From DATLZB01 sp035574175 (GTDB taxonomy: Bacteria > Pseudomonadota > Alphaproteobacteria > Rhizobiales > Hyphomicrobiaceae), in contig DATLZB010000203.1 of NCBI GenBank assembly GCA_035574175.1, positions 7,386 through 71,385 of the forward strand: a stretch of DNA of 64,000 nt. The letters run 5' to 3'. Positions within the stretch are counted from its first letter, which is position 1, and each line of letters begins with the position of its first letter. The translations under genes were made by a program, and so were the position numbers. The notes beneath the pieces are model-generated. The model saw nothing but the letters and a program-made list of their open reading frames with translations. It had not been told where the DNA came from and did not search any database. Below are positions 62,445 through 64,000 of the stretch, piece by piece.

Positions 62445-63152
62445 CTAGAGTCGGCTGATGACTGCTTCCTCGCCCTCCTTGAGTGTCTTTCTAGCGGCCG
62501 CAATGGCGGCCGGCACGATCTCTTCGGCGGTCGAAACAACGGTGCAGTTGACTTCGAGCCCGGTACGGATGAACGACTCGGCGCGCATGTGCTCGAGCAA
62601 CTTCAGGAACGGCGCCCAGAAGTTCTCGATGTTGGCAATGATGATCGGCTTGGTGTGACGCCCGAGCTGGGACCAGGTGATCTGTTCGACCAGCTCTTCC
62701 AGTGTGCCGACGCCTCCCGGTAGCGCGACGAAGGCATCCGAGCGCTCGAACATCAACATCTTGCGCTCGTGCATGCTGTCGGTGACGATGAGTTCGTCGG
62801 CCTCCCGCAGCATCTTCTCGCGAGCGGAGAGAAAGGAGGGGATGATGCCGACGACGCGGCCGCCATGCTTCAGAGTGGAATGAGCAAGCTCGCCCATCAG
62901 GCCGAGGCTCCCCCCGCCGTAGACGAGGCCGATACCGGCTTTGGCAAGGGCGCGGCCGAGCGTGCGGGCGGCGGCGGCGTATGCGCGCGTGCGACCCTTC
63001 CCCGAGCCACAGTAGACACAGATGTTGTTGAGCCCGCCGTTCACGTTGAGGCCCGATCCGTTCGCTTTTCCGGGCTGCACGAGGGATTTCCGAGAGCGGC
63101 CTTCCTGCTTTTCGCCGGACGGCCCTTGCATTGCAATCTTGTCGGTCTTCAT
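62445..63152 (-). CDS. LOG-family (TIGR00730) Rossmann-fold protein
   Basis: A 235-residue protein. The LOG signature PGGVGTLEE (145-153) and MHERKMLMFE (128-137) are intact, as is the N-terminal ICVYCGSGKG and VYGGGSLGLMGELA. Characterised members release free bases from nucleoside 5'-monophosphates, including cytokinin precursors. The first 40 residues are a Lys/Gly-rich extension that is not part of the fold; the true start could be further in. It is divergent from the partial gene at the window edge. Confidence 0.92.
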   Translation of the reverse strand: MKTDKIAMQGPSGEKQEGRSRKSLVQPGKANGSGLNVNGGLNNICVYCGSGKGRTRAYAAAARTLGRALAKAGIGLVYGGGSLGLMGELAHSTLKHGGRVVGIIPSFLSAREKMLREADELIVTDSMHERKMLMFERSDAFVALPGGVGTLEELVEQITWSQLGRHTKPIIIANIENFWAPFLKLLEHMRAESFIRTGLEVNCTVVSTAEEIVPAAIAAARKTLKEGEEAVISRL

Positions 63153-63375
63153 TGGTTGATCGTAATAGGTCGGCAGCGGCCGAATTTGGACGCTTGCTGC
63201 ACCGGCGGCGCAACTCGCCCCCTGTTGCACCGCAACCGCGCCGGTGGCATGCGCAGGGTGCTACTTGTGGTTAACCTGCGGCGATTGCAAGGGAAGGGGA
63301 ACGTATCACTCGCAAACCGGCAGGCGCTGCCGCAGGCCTGTGAGCCGGCCGATGCCTGAAGGAGATGATTCTTGC

Positions 63376-64000
63376 ATGATCGGCGCGTGGCTGGCAATCG
63401 CCGTTCTCGTGCTCGCGGCTGCGCCCTTCGACCAAGGCTCGGGGCAGGCGCTCGCCGCCGTCGACGGCAAAACGGATCGGTCGCTGGTCATTGCCACCGT
63501 GCAAATCGAAGCGGACGGCACTGGGGCTTTCGAGGGTTCAGGTCCGCCCGACGCCCGCATCAGCTTGATGCTGCGCGGCGACGACGTCGGGGAGGCGATT
63601 GTCGACTCCCGTGGCGCCTGGCGTCTCATGCTCGCTCGGCCGCTCGCGGCGGGCGAGCATCATCTCTGGTTGGTCGTACACCGGGCCGGGGCCGGCGAAA
63701 CCTGCACAGGGGCAATGGTCCGGATCGCCATTCCGGGCCACGTTGCAACCGTTCCGGCGGAATTGAGCCCAGCCGCTCAGCACCGCGATCTGCTCCGGCG
63801 CGCCAGCGCGCTGGCCAACACTGCCTCGCGCGCCTTCGATGAGCTGCTGCCGCAGCTTACCGGTACCGCTCCACTTTTCCCTGCACCCACGGTTGAGCAA
63901 AATTCCCTTGCCCAGATCGAACGGGCCTGGGGTCAATCCTTGTTGGAGTGGTGGGCAGCGCTCTTGGCTGCGGCGCAGGAGTGGCTCGCCGCCTCAGCGC
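63376..64000 (+). CDS. Exported protein with Ig-like domain, 5' part (runs off the window)
   Basis: The frame is open from the ATG at 63376 to the end of the window (208 codons). The ATG follows AAGGAGA. A short signal or anchor (AWLAIAVLVLAAAPF) precedes a domain with GTGAFEGSGPPDARISLMLRG and SRGAWRLMLARPLAAGEHHL, the pattern of bacterial Ig-like modules found in alphaproteobacterial LysM-type envelope proteins. After about residue 130 it becomes helical, with Trp-rich segments (ERAWGQSLLEWWAALL). A C-terminal LysM or peptidoglycan-binding domain may follow outside the window. Confidence 0.65.
   Translation, partial: MIGAWLAIAVLVLAAAPFDQGSGQALAAVDGKTDRSLVIATVQIEADGTGAFEGSGPPDARISLMLRGDDVGEAIVDSRGAWRLMLARPLAAGEHHLWLVVHRAGAGETCTGAMVRIAIPGHVATVPAELSPAAQHRDLLRRASALANTASRAFDELLPQLTGTAPLFPAPTVEQNSLAQIERAWGQSLLEWWAALLAAAQEWLAASA

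Noticed and set aside
1..64000. CRISPR arrays, tRNA, rRNA and prophage genes
   Set aside because: No regularly spaced repeats, cloverleaf-like intergenic sequence, rRNA segments or phage structural genes were seen; most gaps are too short to hold such features.

Overview
The window is GC-rich, densely coded bacterial chromosome. Several features point to an alphaproteobacterium of the Hyphomicrobiales (Rhizobiales) type: a yajC-secD-secF locus followed by a squalene/phytoene-synthase-like gene and trmFO, a DUF815 ATPase beside yajC, meaB, a tandem YkuD-domain L,D-transpeptidase, a class III cyclase with a haem-type membrane anchor and a ferredoxin domain, and a local style of long codon-biased frames. 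No rRNA, tRNA, CRISPR array or prophage was seen. Order-level placement is an inference from gene content; I cannot name the genus.

Layout. 1-5473 (+): the 3' end of lpxB, a thioredoxin-fold protein, a DUF1330 protein and dnaE. 5470-9197 (-): a GntR/UTRA regulator and, upstream of it, a pyrC - quinone oxidoreductase - conserved hypothetical run. 9359-14537: mostly secreted or membrane proteins (TTT-type solute receptor, lipoprotein, glycine/proline repeat protein, dihaem peroxidase, proline-rich membrane protein, twin-CX3C protein). 14587-15184: an internally deleted IS481-family element with intact ends. 15230-17753: a dienelactone-hydrolase-like protein lacking its nucleophile, a TPR protein and an FkbM methyltransferase. 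18003-24008: a four-gene peptide-type ABC importer operon.

24036-31756 is a glycan locus: an asparagine-synthetase-type amidotransferase, three rightward glycosyltransferases and a divergent pair made of a glycosyltransferase and a polysaccharide deacetylase. It abuts the most unusual part of the window, 31862-37418: an ABC-exporter-like protein whose nucleotide-binding motifs are all degenerate and whose post-Q-loop motif occurs three times, a stand-alone cyclic-nucleotide-binding-fold protein lacking the phosphate-binding Arg, a six-helix haem-type/[2Fe-2S]/class III cyclase fusion with altered catalytic positions, and an overlapping small methyltransferase. I read this as a candidate redox-linked nucleotide-signalling module tied to envelope glycan production; that link rests only on adjacency.

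37427-49009 carries metabolic and envelope genes: TusA, an MMPL exporter, an EamA transporter, a methyltransferase, threonine aldolase, RidA, a thioesterase, a pair of related small four-cysteine secreted proteins, an L,D-transpeptidase, an M16 peptidase homologue and a DUF815 ATPase. 49238-53834 is yajC-secD-secF, a urate-oxidase-N-like membrane protein and a phytoene-synthase-like protein. 53903-64000 has an SGNH hydrolase, trmFO, a MltB-type transglycosylase, meaB, a DUF6600 protein, an HtpX-like protease, a LOG-family protein and the start of an Ig-like secreted protein that runs off the window.
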